A DNA stretch of 64,000 nt from an uncultured Bacteroidales bacterium (GCA_900316305.1 ONCM01000002.1:101967-165966); one strand, 5' to 3'; shown: positions 56,401 through 63,967, counted from the first letter of the stretch. Notes: generated by a model from the letters alone, not told the origin. Translations and numbers: made by a program.

Positions 56401-57669
56401 GGTTTGGCTGAAGACTGTTCCAACCCGCTGGTATGGAAGAAGATAACAGACGTTCCCGACAATAAGATATGGCTGATCAAGCAGGAATTGCGTCAGGAGA
56501 TGATCTCCGCTATCCGGGAGATGCTGGCCGAGCAGATGCGCACGCGCAACGAGTCGCCCGCGCTCATCGATGCCACTCTCAAGGCGTTGCGCGACGATGT
56601 GCTGACCATCGGTTTCGCCCGTCGTTTCGCCACCTACAAGCGCGCCCACCTGCTCTTCACGAACGAGGAGAAGCTGAAGGCGTTGCTCAACAACCCCGAG
56701 AAGCCCGTGCAGTTCATCTTCGCCGGCAAGGCGCACCCGCACGACAAGGCCGGTCAGGACCTTATCAAGCGCATCATCGAGCTGAGTCGTCGTCCGGAAT
56801 TCATCGGCAAGATCGTCTTCGTGGAGAACTACAACATGATACTGGCCAAGAAGTTAGTGTCGGGCTGCGACGTCTGGATGAACACTCCGACTCGCCCGTT
56901 GGAGGCTTCCGGCACCAGCGGCGAGAAGGCTGTCATGAACGGTGTGCTGAATCTCAGCGTCTTGGACGGTTGGTGGGCTGAAGGCTACGTTCCCGGTGCC
57001 GGTTGGGCATTAAAGGAGGAAATCACCTACCAAGATAACCGTCTGCAAGACGAATTGGATGCCGAGGTGCTCTACAACCTCATTGGAGAGCAGATTTCTC
57101 AGGCATTCTACAATCGCGACGAACAGGATGTGCCCACCGAATGGGTTGACATGATGAAGAAGTGTTTCATGCTGATTTCCCCGCACTTCACCATGAAACG
57201 CCAACTGGACGACTATTACAACAAGTTCTATCATAAGTTGATGAACCGCTACCATGCGTTGAGCGCCAACAACAACGAGAATGTCAAGGTGTTGATTAGA
57301 TGGCGCGAACACGTGCTTGCCGCATGGCATGAAATCGAATGCGTGGGTGTGGATTATACGAGAAACGAGAAGAGCACCTACAGTGTGGGCGACCGTCTGG
57401 AGTGCCGTTTGGATGTCCGTCTCGGCGATTTGCGTCCGCAGGATGTGAAGATCGAGTTAGTGTTCGTTTCGCCCGAAGAGCACGGCAAGCGCGCCAAACT
57501 GGAGTTCAAGGAACCTTTCGTGTTCGAAGCTGAACACAACGGCATTTATACGTTTGTGGCCAGCAAGATGGCGCAGCGTATAGGCATGTGGGACTGCGCA
57601 GTGCGTGTCATCCCCAGCCATGCTCTGCTGCCGCATGACCAGGACTTCAATATCGTGAGATGGATCTAA
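53440..57669 (+). CDS. Fused glycogen synthase and alpha-glucan phosphorylase
   Basis: A 1409-residue two-enzyme protein. Residues about 1-550 are a GT3-like glycogen synthase (FETSWEICNKVGGIYTVLSTK; HFHEWMTG; SYYEPWGYTPLES as the late glycosyltransferase motif). After a short linker, residues about 565-1409 are an alpha-glucan phosphorylase (AYFSMEFGI, SGGLGMLAGDYLK, HLNEGHAAF, and ASGTSGEKAVMNGVLNLSV with the pyridoxal-phosphate lysine K1163). One enzyme builds glycogen from a sugar nucleotide and the other releases glucose-1-phosphate, so the fusion puts opposing steps together. Own promoter; a heptamer array follows the stop. Confidence 0.92.
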   Translation: MNQGYSDYLFETSWEICNKVGGIYTVLSTKAATVVNSYHDHYICIGPDISKECNDDFVEDPTLFRNWREVVARDGLKVRIGRWQIVGSPVVFLVDFTNFFEKKNEILTKFWLNCKLDSISGQWDYIEPALFGYAAGRVIESFYNFYCSSMDKIVAHFHEWMTGTGILYLESVAPQIATVFTTHATVLGRCIAGNGLPLYADTKQYNPVDTANRFGVQSKYSLESLSAKYADAYTTVSEITNKECDAFFEKPADVITINGFENAFVPQGEEFDRKRKAAREKLLQVASTLTQVQISDDALLVINSGRYEFKNKGIDVFIKSLAKVAEANPDRTVVAFLTVPAGHSGRNEELAAQMTQAVSGIPMTDRFTTHVLHDPYNDPILNELNNNGLHNQPEKNLKIVFAPVYLDGEDGIFNMKYYDLLIGFDLSVFPSYYEPWGYTPLESIAFGIPTITTSLAGFGAWVQEHFTQQQSVSVIERTDHNDEEVVSNIADRILFYLNCTPQAMKDIRQTAMAIAEKALWTHLFANYEKTYEIALGKSGSRYEQYQNKTSNVGTMVKELQVEQPDWHRVAIKSHLPAELRMLEKLSENLWWSWTFEARELFEEIAGPSLWKACEENPVHMLQVLPLDRMQNFAHNDVFLSKLKNVYDRFTAYMNEPRSRQEDRIAYFSMEFGISNELKIFSGGLGMLAGDYLKEASDCNVNMLGVGLLYRYGYFQQQISAYGEQVNLYPPQSFSKLPLKPYKDEEGNWLMVSVAMPGRNLYARVWRVDVGRIPLYLLDTDFDKNWEEDRGVTATLYGGDVENRLKQEILLGIGGVRMLKAIGETPTIYHLNEGHAAFLNLERILQVMQSEHVNRQVAVELVKASSLYTTHTPVPAGHDAFTEDLMRTYFATYSQQFNVSWEEFMGLGRKHESDTFDKFSMSILACHLSQEINGVSRIHGRVSQEMFAGLYEGRFAEESHIGYVTNGVHYPTWAHKKWQTLHRSVFGEGLAEDCSNPLVWKKITDVPDNKIWLIKQELRQEMISAIREMLAEQMRTRNESPALIDATLKALRDDVLTIGFARRFATYKRAHLLFTNEEKLKALLNNPEKPVQFIFAGKAHPHDKAGQDLIKRIIELSRRPEFIGKIVFVENYNMILAKKLVSGCDVWMNTPTRPLEASGTSGEKAVMNGVLNLSVLDGWWAEGYVPGAGWALKEEITYQDNRLQDELDAEVLYNLIGEQISQAFYNRDEQDVPTEWVDMMKKCFMLISPHFTMKRQLDDYYNKFYHKLMNRYHALSANNNENVKVLIRWREHVLAAWHEIECVGVDYTRNEKSTYSVGDRLECRLDVRLGDLRPQDVKIELVFVSPEEHGKRAKLEFKEPFVFEAEHNGIYTFVASKMAQRIGMWDCAVRVIPSHALLPHDQDFNIVRWI

Positions 57670-57670
57670 A

Positions 57671-57719
57671 TAGTTAGCAGTTAGTAGTTAGTAGTTAGTA
57701 GTTAGTAGTTGGCGGTTAG
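57671..57719. repeat. Heptamer array (TAGTTAG family), seven units
   Basis: TAGTTAG, CAGTTAG, TAGTTAG three times, TAGTTGG, CGGTTAG. Same family as 36957 and 61442. Confidence 0.88.
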
Positions 57720-57746
57720 CTGTTTGCTATTTACAAGGTACTTAAT

Positions 57747-58544
57747 ATGGATCAAGCTCGTATTGATTTTTGGCTGAAGGAGTTCGAGTGTTTCACTACG
57801 GCAGTTGTGGCCAACGGTGAGGTTCCTTCGTCTGAACTGTCTATACGATTGTTACGGAAAATGAAGCGTGTCATCTGTTGTGATGGCGCGCTTCAAAAAT
57901 TATTGTCCATCAATATTATACCCGATGTGGTCGTGGGCGACGGGGATTCATTAGGAATCCTGCATGTAGAGACGTTGCGCGCAACGTCTCTACAAGACGA
58001 GGAACCCCAACGTAGAGATGTTACGTGCAATGTCTCGGGTTTTGCGCAAAAAATAAAGGATGCCCTCCATCGTAGAGACGCAAAATTTTGCGTCTCCGTA
58101 AACGGTCACGAAATTCCATATTACCCAGACAAGAGCGAGGAATACAACGACCTCCAGAAGGCGTTGAAATATTGCATAGCAAAGGGTTATGACAATATTC
58201 TACTGATGGGTTGCGGCGGTTTGCGCGAAGACCATTTCATCGCGAATTTGAGTATCTTGGCGATGTATTCCAAGGAGATGCTGTTGTCCATGCTCACAGA
58301 ACACGGCAATTTCGACGTGTTTTATGATGTCGCGGAGTACCATTCGTTCCCTGGGATGCAGGTTTCCGTGTTCCCGAGCAGTCCGAAGCAAAAGTTTTGG
58401 TTCACTGGCCTAAAATACCCCGTCAACGACCGTTCCTTCAAATGGTTATGGGAAGGGAGTCTGAACGAAGCGGTGGGCGAGGAGTTCATCGTGGAGGCGA
58501 GCGACGACGAGCCGGTGGTGGTGTATCGGGCGCTGCAATTATGA
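57747..58544 (+). CDS. Thiamine pyrophosphokinase with palindrome-derived insert
   Basis: The enzyme makes thiamine diphosphate from thiamine and ATP. CCDGALQKLL and PDVVVGDGDS form the ATP/metal site, EEYNDLQKALKYC the second strand motif, and GLREDHFIANLSIL the third. It has 265 residues where about 210 is usual. The excess (residues about 74-118) lies between GDGDS and EEYNDL and is encoded by three copies of the GTAGAGACG palindrome (57966, 58012, 58072) plus linker, all in frame. The insert falls in a loop, so activity may survive. The last codons and the TGA stop are in a heptamer array. Confidence 0.87.
   Translation: MDQARIDFWLKEFECFTTAVVANGEVPSSELSIRLLRKMKRVICCDGALQKLLSINIIPDVVVGDGDSLGILHVETLRATSLQDEEPQRRDVTCNVSGFAQKIKDALHRRDAKFCVSVNGHEIPYYPDKSEEYNDLQKALKYCIAKGYDNILLMGCGGLREDHFIANLSILAMYSKEMLLSMLTEHGNFDVFYDVAEYHSFPGMQVSVFPSSPKQKFWFTGLKYPVNDRSFKWLWEGSLNEAVGEEFIVEASDDEPVVVYRALQL
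57966..57993. repeat. 28-bp palindrome, GTAGAGACG family, copy 3 (in CDS)
   Basis: GTAGAGACGTTGC and GCAACGTCTCTAC around GC; a perfect palindrome read in frame in the thiamine pyrophosphokinase gene. Confidence 0.88.
58012..58036. repeat. GTAGAGACG-family palindrome, diverged copy 4 (in CDS)
   Basis: GTAGAGATGTTAC then GTGCAATGTCTC; several mismatches from symmetry, so an older copy. Confidence 0.65.
58072..58098. repeat. GTAGAGACG-family palindrome, copy 5 (in CDS)
   Basis: The inner GAGACGCAAAA and TTTTGCGTCTC (58075-58096) are perfectly symmetric; the centre differs from copies 1-3. Confidence 0.82.
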
Positions 58545-58578
58545 ATTATGAATGCTGAATTGTGAATTATGAATAATG
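58537..58578. repeat. Heptamer array (AATTATG) linking two genes
   Basis: AATTATG twice, AATGCTG, AATTGTG, AATTATG, AATAATG. It holds the TGA stop of the upstream gene (58542-58544) and the ATG start of the next (58576-58578). Confidence 0.88.
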
Positions 58579-59547
58579 GATGATGAATCGTTAAATATTC
58601 ATGGCGTATTCAAGGCGATATTGGGGCTTGTTGCCGTTTCGATGGTGGCCAATATCGTTTTTCTTTTTTTATCATCCGAAAAAATTGACCTTCTCTATTC
58701 CCATTCGCCGTTTTACGCATTGACATTGATCTTTTTCGGGGTCATTTTCCCGACTGTCATTGCTGCGATGGCTTTCAATTCTCTTCGCGACCGTCGCGGT
58801 GACGCGCCGATTCTGCTCCAGACGTATATGCTCTATATGATGTTGGGCGCGTTGGTGCTTTATCGGTCGGACATCTTAAATTGGAAATTGTTGGCATACA
58901 TTGCGGTTTGGTTGCCGTGTTTCTTTTATATGGCGTTTTCGAAGCAGGTCAAGCGCATTTTCCCGCTAGAGAAAAGAAACATTACCCCGCGTTTCCTTCT
59001 CTCGCTGGTCGGTCTTATTCTCGTATATGTTTTGTTTGTCATGCGTTTGGGGTCAATTATGCCATACGATTATTATGACGAAAATATGCTGCTAATTGAT
59101 GAGAAAACGCTTCAGGAAAACGAATGTTCGGACGGGTTGATTCGTCTTATCAAACCTTCCGGGTTGCAATATGGAACAATGGTTGTTGATGAAGAAGAAA
59201 TCATAACGCTGTTCAATGAAGACTGCCAGTACTTTATCAAATCTGGGGTTGGGGCTGATGAGGTGAGAGAGTTCAATGATACTTGGCTTGAGGGGTTGGT
59301 TGACGGGGAGTATTCCAAACATCCTTACGAATTGATGTCGGACAGCGGCATTGGTGTGGAAGGCGACAAGAGAATCAGTGCGCATCGCAAAAGCTACCTT
59401 TATTATACGGAACCGTATCGCACCATGGTGGATGTCGTGCTCCTCCGCGACTATCGGACCCCGAAATACTGTATCATTTACGGCGTTTACGAGGAGGGTA
59501 CTGGCAGCCATACGATGGAGATTGTGGATGCGGTGCGGTTTCAGTGA
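58576..59547 (+). CDS. Membrane protein of unknown function
   Basis: A 323-residue protein with about five membrane helices in residues 13-160 (GLVAVSMVANIVFLFLSS, FYALTLIFFGVIFPTVIAAM, LQTYMLYMMLGALVLY, LLAYIAVWLPCFFYMAF, LLSLVGLILVYVLFVM), then a soluble domain of about 155 residues with acidic stretches (DEEEIITLFNEDCQYF). I do not recognise the family. The start codon lies in a heptamer array shared with the stop of the gene before, so translation initiation here may be recent or depend on the array. Confidence 0.72.
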   Translation: MDDESLNIHGVFKAILGLVAVSMVANIVFLFLSSEKIDLLYSHSPFYALTLIFFGVIFPTVIAAMAFNSLRDRRGDAPILLQTYMLYMMLGALVLYRSDILNWKLLAYIAVWLPCFFYMAFSKQVKRIFPLEKRNITPRFLLSLVGLILVYVLFVMRLGSIMPYDYYDENMLLIDEKTLQENECSDGLIRLIKPSGLQYGTMVVDEEEIITLFNEDCQYFIKSGVGADEVREFNDTWLEGLVDGEYSKHPYELMSDSGIGVEGDKRISAHRKSYLYYTEPYRTMVDVVLLRDYRTPKYCIIYGVYEEGTGSHTMEIVDAVRFQ

Positions 59548-59560
59548 TATGAAATTTTTG

Positions 59561-59568
59561 TACTTTTG
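59561..59568 (+). promoter_or_regulatory. Promoter of the SDR gene
   Basis: TACTTTTG, 14 bases before the ATG at 59583 and 20 before the one at 59589, so the leader is very short. Confidence 0.5.
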
Positions 59569-59582
59569 CCGATTATTACAGA

Positions 59583-60392
59583 ATGTTTATGAAAAACACC
59601 TATACCAACAAAGTCGTTTGGATTACCGGCACCTCTTCCGGCATCGGGAAGGAGACCGCGTTCCGCTTTGCGGAGGCGGGGGCGCGGCTGATCCTCACCG
59701 CATTGGAACCCGACCTTCTGGATCAGGTGCGCGAGGAGTGTCTGCGGCTGGGCGCCAAAGACGTGACCTGCCTGCCGTTCGACCTTGGGCAGACGGACGC
59801 GTTGCCGCAGCTCGCGCAGGATGCCCTCAACGCCTACGGGCGCATCGACGTCTTTTACAACAACGCTGGCATCAGTCAGCGCGGCACCACTGTGGAGACC
59901 GACATGGCCGTCATCCGCAAGGTGATGGACATCGACTTCTACGCGCCGGTCATCCTCACGAAAGCTGTGCTGCCCAAGATGATCGAGCAGGGTGGGGGAC
60001 AGTTGGCCGTCACCACCAGCATCGCCGGACTTTTCGGATTCCCGCTGCGCTGCGCCTACTCGTCGGCCAAGCACGCCCTTTACGGCTTTTTCGAGACTGT
60101 GGCCGCCGAGAACTACAAGGATGGCATCCGTGTCACCATCCTCACCCCCGGCCGTGTGCAGACCAACATTTCCGTCAACTCGTTGGAGAAGGACGGTCGC
60201 AAGCACGGCAAGATGGACGCAGGCCAGGCCGGCGGCATCACCCCCGAGAAGGCCTCCCGCATCATCTTCAACGCCATCGCCAAGGAGAAACGCGAGCAGC
60301 TCGTCGGCAGCTCCGAACTCATCATGGCGCATATCAAACGGTTCTTCCCGGGATTGTGCGCGAAGTTGGCCCGCAAGATCAAGCCGATGTGA
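59583..60392 (+). CDS. Short-chain dehydrogenase/reductase
   Basis: A 269-residue classical SDR: dinucleotide motif TGTSSGIGKE near residue 15, NNAG at about 97, catalytic Ser in TTSIAGLFG and YSSAK (Tyr and Lys). The C-terminus (MAHIKRFFPGLCAKLARKIKP) is basic and amphipathic, as in membrane-associated SDRs of the DHRS7-like type. Substrate unknown. The short leader suggests the second ATG (59589) as an alternative start. Confidence 0.88.
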   Translation: MFMKNTYTNKVVWITGTSSGIGKETAFRFAEAGARLILTALEPDLLDQVREECLRLGAKDVTCLPFDLGQTDALPQLAQDALNAYGRIDVFYNNAGISQRGTTVETDMAVIRKVMDIDFYAPVILTKAVLPKMIEQGGGQLAVTTSIAGLFGFPLRCAYSSAKHALYGFFETVAAENYKDGIRVTILTPGRVQTNISVNSLEKDGRKHGKMDAGQAGGITPEKASRIIFNAIAKEKREQLVGSSELIMAHIKRFFPGLCAKLARKIKPM

Positions 60393-60482
60393 GATGCGTG
60401 CCCTTGCGAGTCGGAGATTCCGGCCTCCTATCGTCGTCCGGAATGGAGTTGCGTTGAACGATGATGTCTCGGTGACACACCG

Positions 60483-60544
60483 CCTCGGAGAGGCGACACG
60501 CACGCAGTGCAATTAACACCATACAAGCGAAGCGCAGTGTGGTG
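60483..60544. repeat. Dispersed repeat, copy A, before the nucleotidyltransferase gene
   Basis: About 62 bases with CCTCGGAGAGG, then ACGCACGCAGTGCAATTAA and a CACCAT...GTGGTG arm. Copy B at 61561-61627 is on the far side of the gene. Confidence 0.75.
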
Positions 60545-60579
60545 AACACGAACGAAAGAACAAACAAAATCGTAATAAT

Positions 60580-61455
60580 ATGAAACCAACCCTACTAATC
60601 CTCGCCGCCGGCATGGGAAGCCGCTACGGCGGACTGAAACAACTGGACCAGATGGGTCCGCATGGTGAAACCATCCTCGACTACTCCGTGAAGTATGCCG
60701 CACAAGCCGGCTACGGCAAAGTGGTGCTCGTCATCCGCCGCAGCATGGAAGCCGACTTCCAAGAGTACATCCTGCCGAGATATAAGAACGTTATCCCGGT
60801 GGAATACGTCTTTCAGGAATTAGACATGCTGCCCGAAGGCTTCTCCGTGAATCCCGAGCGTGTGAAGCCCTACGGCACTGCGCACGCCATCTTGGTGGCG
60901 AAAGACGCTATCAAAGAGCCCTTTACGGTGATTAATGCTGACGATTTCTACGGTAAAGAGCCTTTCCAGATTTTGGCTGACTACCTTACCAAGGAGACCG
61001 CCAACGACCCCTCTGCTTTCGCGATGGTGGGTTATCGTTTGGCCAATACGCTGTCGGAAAACGGCACGGTGTCGCGTGGCGTGTGCCAAGTGGATGGCAA
61101 CGGTTACCTGACCACTGTCAAGGAGATGCGCAAGATCGGTCGTACGGCCAATGGCATCCAGAATGACGAGGACGGTGTGGTGACCCCGCTGACCGGCGAG
61201 GAGCCCGTCTCCATGAACTTCTGGGGCTTCTCCCCGCGCTTCTTCGACCGCCTGGAGGCGATGTTCGCGCAGTTCCTGAAAGACAACGAAGGCAACATCA
61301 AGGCCGAGTTCCCGATTCCCGACGCTGTCTCCGCCGTGATGGCCAGTGGCGACGCTAAAGTACGTGTGCTGCCCACCAAGTCCGAATGGTTCGGTGTGAC
61401 ATACGCCGAAGACCGGCCGATGGTGGTGGAGAAGCTGAAATCAGTTAGCAGTTAG
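60580..61455 (+). CDS. Sugar-phosphate nucleotidyltransferase
   Basis: A 291-residue protein with the signature LILAAGMGSRYGGLKQLDQM of the NTP_transferase family, PYGTAHAILVAKDAI and the metal-binding NADDFYG. It would couple a nucleoside triphosphate to a sugar-1-phosphate, like glucose-1-phosphate thymidylyl- or uridylyltransferase; which pair is not evident. The C-terminal third has an unusual MNFWGFSPRFF segment. The gene is bracketed by two copies of a dispersed repeat (60483, 61561), and its TAG stop (61453-61455) lies in a heptamer array. Confidence 0.86.
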   Translation: MKPTLLILAAGMGSRYGGLKQLDQMGPHGETILDYSVKYAAQAGYGKVVLVIRRSMEADFQEYILPRYKNVIPVEYVFQELDMLPEGFSVNPERVKPYGTAHAILVAKDAIKEPFTVINADDFYGKEPFQILADYLTKETANDPSAFAMVGYRLANTLSENGTVSRGVCQVDGNGYLTTVKEMRKIGRTANGIQNDEDGVVTPLTGEEPVSMNFWGFSPRFFDRLEAMFAQFLKDNEGNIKAEFPIPDAVSAVMASGDAKVRVLPTKSEWFGVTYAEDRPMVVEKLKSVSS

Positions 61456-61476
61456 TAGTTAGTAGTTATCAGTTGG
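61442..61476. repeat. Heptamer array (CAGTTAG/TAGTTAG)
   Basis: CAGTTAG twice, TAGTTAG, TAGTTAT, CAGTTGG. It encodes the last residues (SVSS) and stop of the nucleotidyltransferase. Confidence 0.85.
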
Positions 61477-61494
61477 AGACGGGCGACCCCAATT

Positions 61495-61534
61495 CCCCTT
61501 CTATTTTAGAAGTGTGCCCGAAGGGCGGGGTAGT
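61495..61534. repeat. Dispersed repeat, CCCCTTCT...GGGGTAGT family, second copy
   Basis: Diverged copy of 37020-37058 with the same two-stem plan (CCCCTTCTA/TAGAAG, GCCCGAAGGGC). Confidence 0.65.
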
Positions 61535-61560
61535 ATTATAAAGGATAATTCCTTGAGCAG

Positions 61561-61627
61561 CCTCGAAGAGGCAAAACGCACGCAGTGCAATTAACCCCAC
61601 ACAAGCGACGAAGGAGCGCAGTGTGGG
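61561..61627. repeat. Dispersed repeat, copy B, after the nucleotidyltransferase gene
   Basis: Matches copy A (60483-60544) over CCTCG-AGAGGC, ACGCACGCAGTGCAATTAA and the CCCCACAC...GTGTGGGG arm; slightly longer and more symmetric than copy A. Confidence 0.75.
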
Positions 61628-61654
61628 GTCAGTGATAACCGATAACGGAAAAAG

Positions 61655-63967
61655 ATGGAACATTCCACAAAAATCCTGCTCACCATGCTGTGGGGGCTTT
61701 TTGCCCTCACTGTTCGGGCGCAGTGTCCGGATTTTATGGATTTGACGAGCAGTGCGGTGACGGGCTATTACTCAACAAGTGGATATCACGTTACTTCCAG
61801 TCTTGTAATGAGTGTCGGCATTATGCCGGGACGACACACGCTTATCACGCAACAGGGAACCGATCCACGCACGGGAGACCAATTGCCGTTACTTCCGGAC
61901 GGGGAAAGTGCTGTGGTGAAATTGGGTAACGAGCAGGTGGGCGGAGAAACAGAGTCCCTGGTTTATACCTTCACTGTTGATCCTGACAATTCCGTTTTGC
62001 TGTTGAAATATGCAGTTGTGCTGGAGGATCCCGGCCATGTGGAAATGCTCCAACCCCATTTTCTCATACAGATGCTGGATGCCAACGACGAGCTAATAAG
62101 TGACTGTATGGAATACAATGTCATTTCGTCGCCCTCAATCCCCGGTTTCCAGACATACGATCCGGGAAACGGAATTTTTGTGATGTGGAGGCCTTGGACC
62201 CTCAACGGTTTTGATTTGTCGGCATACGCGGGGCAGACGGTGAAACTTCGGATCAGCACATACGACTGCGGGGCCGGCGGCCATTTCGGATATGCCTATT
62301 TTACCGCCTCCTGCATCAGCAATCAGCTTTCATTTACGGGCTGTGACGGGGATCAAGTCACCATCAGCGCAACGGAAGGGTTCGAAAGCTATTCTTGGAA
62401 CAACGGCAGCACCACACCCACCGCTACCTATTCCATACAGGGGAACACCGGTGCCACTTGCGTTATCAGCACCGTCACCGGATGCCAAATCACGCAGATC
62501 GTCACCTTTGCCCAGGATACCCTCATGCAAGATCAAACTTTTTATGACACCATTTGCGAAGGTATGGATTACCATAACCATGGCTTCAACGTGCCTACCA
62601 TATCAACACCCGGGGATTATACTTTCCTGAATACCTTTTACGATGTGGTAAACTGCGAAGAAGGTGCCACCAATACGTTGTATCTGTATGTCCACCCCCT
62701 TTGCACGTATATCGATGAATTGGCGTGTGAAGGTGACACCTTCGATGCCTACGGCTTTCATTACGATCAACTGTCCCCAGGAGAGATTACGGACAGCTTC
62801 TCTGTAACGCTTCCTTACGGCTGTGAATATACAACAATACTGCATCTCACAGTCAACCCTGCCACTCAAATACCCCAAGTAATCAATGGTCCGAATGTGG
62901 TGTGCAGTGGTACATTGGAAACTTATTCCTTGGAAAACGGTCCTCCCCCATCTTCTGTTTCCTACCACTGGATAGCTCCCAATGGAGTGACAGTCTATAG
63001 CGGACAGGCAACTCCAAGCGCACAAATCTTTTTCATGCCGGATGCCCCTTCTACCGTACAGCTCACGCTCTCTGTTGATAATGGCTGTAACACCACCAAT
63101 ATCCCGTTTGATGTCGCAGTGGGGACTTCGTACTCCAACATATACAGTGACACGGCTTGTATAGGAAACCCTTACACACAGTATGGGTTTCAGCTTGGAG
63201 TACAAGACAGTACAGGATTCTTTGTCTATATTCTGAATGACACGACCCAACAGGGGTGCGACAGTGTCAGTATTTTGCAGCTGCGTGTCGCAGAGACACC
63301 GTCGGTGGTTGCATTAGCCGACCCTACAGTGCTTTGTGTCGGCAGCGAGACCGAGCTGCACGCCGTAGGTCCACATGCTTCCGTCACCTTGGCCTCGGAG
63401 CTGCCGACCGTTGGGGTGGGCGACATTCTGTGTACGGACGGCACCACCGTTCATCCTGCAGACTGGCCCTGCAACAAAGTGGCCAAGGGGGTGGTTTTCT
63501 ATGTGGACACTACCGGCGACCATGGGTGGGCGATTGACTTGCACGATTTGAACACCCCAAACACTTATTTGTGGGGAAACATACACGAAGATATTCCGAA
63601 TTTAATCAACTATGGTTCCACCATATCTGCGTTAAGTGACACCAGTGGTTGGCAAAACACTGCTGCCATTAGGGCACAAAGCGCTACTATAATGTTTCCG
63701 TACGATGCGGCCATGGCTGTGGATTTCGACAACGGGTGGTATTTGCCCGCCGCAGGTCAGATGTACCATCTTTACGCCATGCTTTCAATTGTGAACCATT
63801 CCCTGCAACTTGTCGGAGGCGATATTTTCTCTTTTGACATAGTGTGGCAATACTGGACTTCCACTGAAAAGGATTTTAATGATGCGTGGTGCCTCACCAA
63901 GAACAATGCTGTTGTTTCAGGGGATAAGTACAATCAATGTTTGATACGAAGTGTCTGCTCATTCTAA
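61655..63967 (+). CDS. Large secreted protein, adhesin-like, unknown function
   Basis: A 770-residue exported protein with signal peptide (MEHSTKILLTMLWGLFALTVRA). The first 200 residues look like a jelly-roll (AYAGQTVKLRISTYDCGAGG). Several Ig-like or PKD-like segments follow with repeated short motifs (YDTICEGMDYHNHGF, LACEGDTFDAYGF, SDTACIGNPYTQYGF), a pattern common in Bacteroidota surface proteins. The last about 150 residues resemble DUF1566/Fib_succ-type ends (NGWYLPAAGQMYHLYAM, YWTSTEKDFNDAWCL, CLIRSVCSF). No T9SS domain is visible. Binding rather than catalysis is likely. Confidence 0.8.
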   Translation: MEHSTKILLTMLWGLFALTVRAQCPDFMDLTSSAVTGYYSTSGYHVTSSLVMSVGIMPGRHTLITQQGTDPRTGDQLPLLPDGESAVVKLGNEQVGGETESLVYTFTVDPDNSVLLLKYAVVLEDPGHVEMLQPHFLIQMLDANDELISDCMEYNVISSPSIPGFQTYDPGNGIFVMWRPWTLNGFDLSAYAGQTVKLRISTYDCGAGGHFGYAYFTASCISNQLSFTGCDGDQVTISATEGFESYSWNNGSTTPTATYSIQGNTGATCVISTVTGCQITQIVTFAQDTLMQDQTFYDTICEGMDYHNHGFNVPTISTPGDYTFLNTFYDVVNCEEGATNTLYLYVHPLCTYIDELACEGDTFDAYGFHYDQLSPGEITDSFSVTLPYGCEYTTILHLTVNPATQIPQVINGPNVVCSGTLETYSLENGPPPSSVSYHWIAPNGVTVYSGQATPSAQIFFMPDAPSTVQLTLSVDNGCNTTNIPFDVAVGTSYSNIYSDTACIGNPYTQYGFQLGVQDSTGFFVYILNDTTQQGCDSVSILQLRVAETPSVVALADPTVLCVGSETELHAVGPHASVTLASELPTVGVGDILCTDGTTVHPADWPCNKVAKGVVFYVDTTGDHGWAIDLHDLNTPNTYLWGNIHEDIPNLINYGSTISALSDTSGWQNTAAIRAQSATIMFPYDAAMAVDFDNGWYLPAAGQMYHLYAMLSIVNHSLQLVGGDIFSFDIVWQYWTSTEKDFNDAWCLTKNNAVVSGDKYNQCLIRSVCSF

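Noticed and set aside
59351..60457. A 368-residue plus-strand frame overlapping the SDR gene
   Set aside because: Arg/His-rich out-of-frame reading of the SDR gene, whose motifs are intact in the other frame.
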